Part shown: positions 50,600 through 64,000 of the stretch, one piece after another
Layout: each line of letters opens with the position of its first letter
Numbering within the stretch: position 1 is the stretch's first letter
Source of the DNA: Fratercula arctica
Lineage: Eukaryota > Chordata > Aves > Charadriiformes > Alcidae
Assembly (NCBI GenBank): GCA_947846985.1
Contig: CANTUZ010000002.1
Location: forward strand, 60,654,563 to 60,718,562
DNA: 64,000 nucleotides
Direction: 5' to 3'
Program-made: the position numbers and the translations under genes
Notes under the pieces: generated by a model
Told to the model about the DNA's origin: nothing
The model's database searches: none
What the model saw: the letters and a program-made list of their open reading frames with translations, nothing else

Positions 50600-52234
50600 T
50601 AAGGTTTAGGATGCCCATTTTTTTGACTAGAACAGAAAATAGAGCATGTTCCTAAAGATTAATTCCCATTAAATGCAACCTGTGATGGGAATTAAAATAT
50701 TTTTTGATTGTTACTACACATACATTGATCATCCAGGCTTCATTCCATTCTCACAATGTTTTGCGTTCATTATGTACATGTGAAATGAGTATTATCTTTC
50801 CACATGTTACAAGAGAAATGCTACCATCCCCACAGGTCTCAGTTTGGGTAATTTATATTTTCTGTTCTTGGTGGTGAAAAGAACCGAACTTCTGCAGCCC
50901 AACCCCTTTTTCCCCCCTTAGAATTTGTGACTTGTTTTTCAGTGTTTGTTCTGGCATGAAGAAAAGGGAGCCAGGTTTTGTGTTCATACTGTTTTTTCTC
51001 TGAGGGAAACCAATTTTTCATGGTTACAATTGAGCTCTGACCCACAAAAATGTCTGGTTAAAAAAAATAATAAATTATGGAGCAGTATTGGATGTGATCC
51101 AAACTGGTTTGGAAAATGGGGGAAAAGTCTCATCCCCACTTGAGATGGAAGAGCAAGTATGCACTTATTCTGGAAGAACTTTAATTGCACTAAAGAGGGC
51201 TAGCATGGGTAATAGAAGCATCTTGCTGTTCAATTTTCAAATTGCTTCTTGAAATTTAGAAGAATGGAGCTTGTGATGCTTTCTGTGCTGCCTTTTTTTG
51301 TTTTTAGAGGCTGTTTTGTGCTTTGTCCTCCTTGCAGAAAGTTCAGTGCTGGTAGATTTTTGTAGCAGGCTGTAAGAGTGGTATGGTGACAAAAGCAAGG
51401 CTGAACGATATTTATGTGCAGAAGGCCCGGAATAACCTGCTCTGAGCTGCCTCTCAAAGCCCAGCCTTAACCCATCGCTGGTTAAAGCAGTGTTGCTTTG
51501 TGCATTTTGTATGCTGTCTCCTGCAGAGCTCTATTTTTAAAACCCATCTGCTGCCAGTCCAGCTTCTGACGAGAGCCGTGCTTTACCCAAGCATGGGAGA
51601 AAATAAGTTTTGACTTTTGGACTTGATTTTTTCCTCATGAGTAAGATGAGGGGTGTGAATTCTTAGTTCTTACTCAGTCCACCACGGAGCAAGATGGCAG
51701 CTGATTGCTGTACTTGAGTGGAAGCAGGCTGTGCTTGTGCTACTCAGCGCCACTGAGTGGGAGCCTCGTCCCTGCAGAAGGTACATGGTCAGGAGTGATG
51801 GGATTTCTTGAAATCAATTTTGCCATACTGTGTCCCTGGGCCTGCCCTCTCACCCCAGCTGTTTTGACTAGAGCATCACGTTCTATTGAGCAGCAGGCTG
51901 CAGCGTTCACACTCAGCTGGCAAATCAAAAATAAGCCCTGTACAAGAGCCAGGAAGGCAACTAAGCAGCAACTGTAGGAGTTTCTAAAGAGCAGCCTCAC
52001 TTTAGAGAGCATGAATGTAGTTTCATGGCAAGGGTGCATGACAAGCACAAGACCATGACCATTTCAGCTAGGTGAGATGTCTTCTACACTGTTTACATCT
52101 TCACATGAATCTTGTGTGACCTGAAGTAACAGAGAAGTAGACAACTTTGCTGCCTTTACTCAGAAGTTGAAAGTAAGCATTCACATTGCTTCCTCAACTG
52201 GCTGACACAAAATTCCAACTCAGTTCCAGTAAAA
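50600..52234. other. Intergenic region between convergent CUL1 and EZH2
   Basis: About 1.6 kb lying past the last possible CUL1 polyadenylation signal and before the EZH2 3' end. Short frames only; no repeat family or RNA gene recognised. Confidence 0.7.
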
Positions 52235-52244
52235 AATGAAGAAG

Positions 52245-52252
52245 TTCAAGTA
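52245..52252 (-). promoter_or_regulatory. miR-26 seed match near the EZH2 3' end
   Basis: The - strand reads TACTTGAA, an 8mer match to the miR-26 seed. It lies 4-11 nt past AATAAA, so whether it is in the mature mRNA depends on the cleavage point. Confidence 0.5.
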
Positions 52253-52255
52253 TCC

Positions 52256-52261
52256 TTTATT
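52256..52261 (-). terminator. EZH2: EZH2 polyadenylation signal AATAAA
   Basis: TTTATT on the + strand is AATAAA on the - strand, within TTGAATAAAGGATACTTGAA. The context matches the conserved end of the EZH2 mRNA. Confidence 0.85.
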
Positions 52262-52389
52262 CAAGGTTGAAAAATGTACCACACCACATTATTGCAAAAG
52301 TTCATAGGTACAAAACACTTTGCAGCTGGTGAGAAGGCAATAAAAAGTTGTTTGTTTTTTTTTTAAAATTTGTTACTATAAATTATTGT

Positions 52390-52397
52390 TACAGTAC
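52390..52397 (-). promoter_or_regulatory. miR-101 seed match (8mer) in EZH2 3' UTR
   Basis: The - strand reads GTACTGTA, complementary to miR-101 bases 2-8 with an A opposite base 1. EZH2 is an established miR-101 target in mammals, with two sites in equivalent sequence. Confidence 0.75.
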
Positions 52398-52402
52398 TTT
52401 GC

Positions 52403-52430
52403 AAATACAGAATTTCAAATACAGAATTTC
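52403..52430. repeat. 14-bp tandem duplication in EZH2 3' UTR
   Basis: AAATACAGAATTTC occurs twice head to tail. The mammalian 3' UTR, as I recall it, has one copy of the corresponding stretch. Confidence 0.85.
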
Positions 52431-52464
52431 AAATTGCATCATTTTTATTTTTCTAAAATTGCCC

Positions 52465-52471
52465 ACAGTAC
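52465..52471 (-). promoter_or_regulatory. miR-101 seed match (7mer) in EZH2 3' UTR
   Basis: The - strand reads GTACTGT followed by GGGC, a 7mer-m8 match to miR-101 in the conserved AGTACTGTGGGCAA block near the stop codon. Confidence 0.72.
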
Positions 52472-52525
52472 TAGAAATTCCTGAAGATAAGGCAGCTGTT
52501 TGTTTAAAAGAAGAGGTAGCTGGTG

Positions 52526-63900
<11,375 letters not shown>

Positions 63901-64000
63901 CTAACAAGAGATACCATAATACAGCCACGATAAATCTCTCACTAGTAGAAAGTTGCTCATTTTCTAAGTTAGTATGATTTCCTCCAACCAACAACTTACA

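Larger units (their letters stand above)
52235..52525 (-). other. EZH2: EZH2 3' UTR
   Basis: The - strand sequence after the stop is recognisably similar to the short mammalian EZH2 3' UTR as I recall it. Shared stretches include AGCTGCCTTA, AGTACTGTGGGCAATTT, ACTTTTTATTGCCTTCTC and CAGCTGCAAAGTGTTTTG. It ends about 20 nt beyond AATAAA. It carries two miR-101 seed matches and one miR-26 seed match. The exact end is inferred. Confidence 0.85.

Overview
The window is vertebrate nuclear DNA and very probably from a bird. It holds several CR1 retrotransposon fragments with the typical avian 3' terminal octamers, short compact introns, and two intron-rich genes with almost unchanged vertebrate protein sequence. 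I found no prokaryotic, viral or plasmid feature, and no CRISPR array, operon, rRNA or tRNA.

Two genes lie tail to tail. (1) CUL1, the scaffold of SCF ubiquitin ligases, is on the + strand. Its complete coding sequence can be assembled from 21 exons between 12029 and 49783. The exon lengths sum to 2331 nt, giving 776 codons plus a stop, and the phases agree at every junction. A 5' UTR segment (11876-12028) lies in the first coding exon and a 3' UTR runs to about 50245. The promoter and first non-coding exon are not recognisable in bases 1-11875, which look like the first intron with CR1 insertions. (2) EZH2, the catalytic subunit of PRC2, is on the - strand. The last nine coding exons (281 residues plus stop) lie between 63900 and 52526, and the 3' UTR runs down to about 52235. 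The N-terminal half is beyond the right edge. The two 3' ends are roughly 2 kb apart.

Region by region: 1-11875, presumed CUL1 intron 1 with three CR1 pieces and a few palindromes; 11876-12168, first coding exon with three tiny upstream ORFs; 12169-22969, a long intron; 22970-49783, CUL1 coding exons 2-21 and their introns, which carry a GC-AG intron, a TG/TA/CA palindrome beside a 51-nt exon, a C20 tract, a TGG repeat, an old CR1/L3-like fragment and a young-looking CR1 just before the last exon; 49784-50600, CUL1 3' UTR and polyadenylation signals; 50600-52230, intergenic with nothing recognised; 52235-64000, the 3' half of EZH2.

The genes are not known to share a pathway. CUL1 with SKP1, an F-box protein and RBX1 ubiquitinates target proteins. 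EZH2 with EED and SUZ12 methylates histone H3 lysine 27. Their adjacency matches the vertebrate CUL1-EZH2 synteny known from human 7q36. I found no new biological system. The points most worth a second look are the non-canonical GC donor in CUL1, the CUL1 uORF cluster, and the conserved miR-101 and miR-26 target sites in the EZH2 3' UTR.
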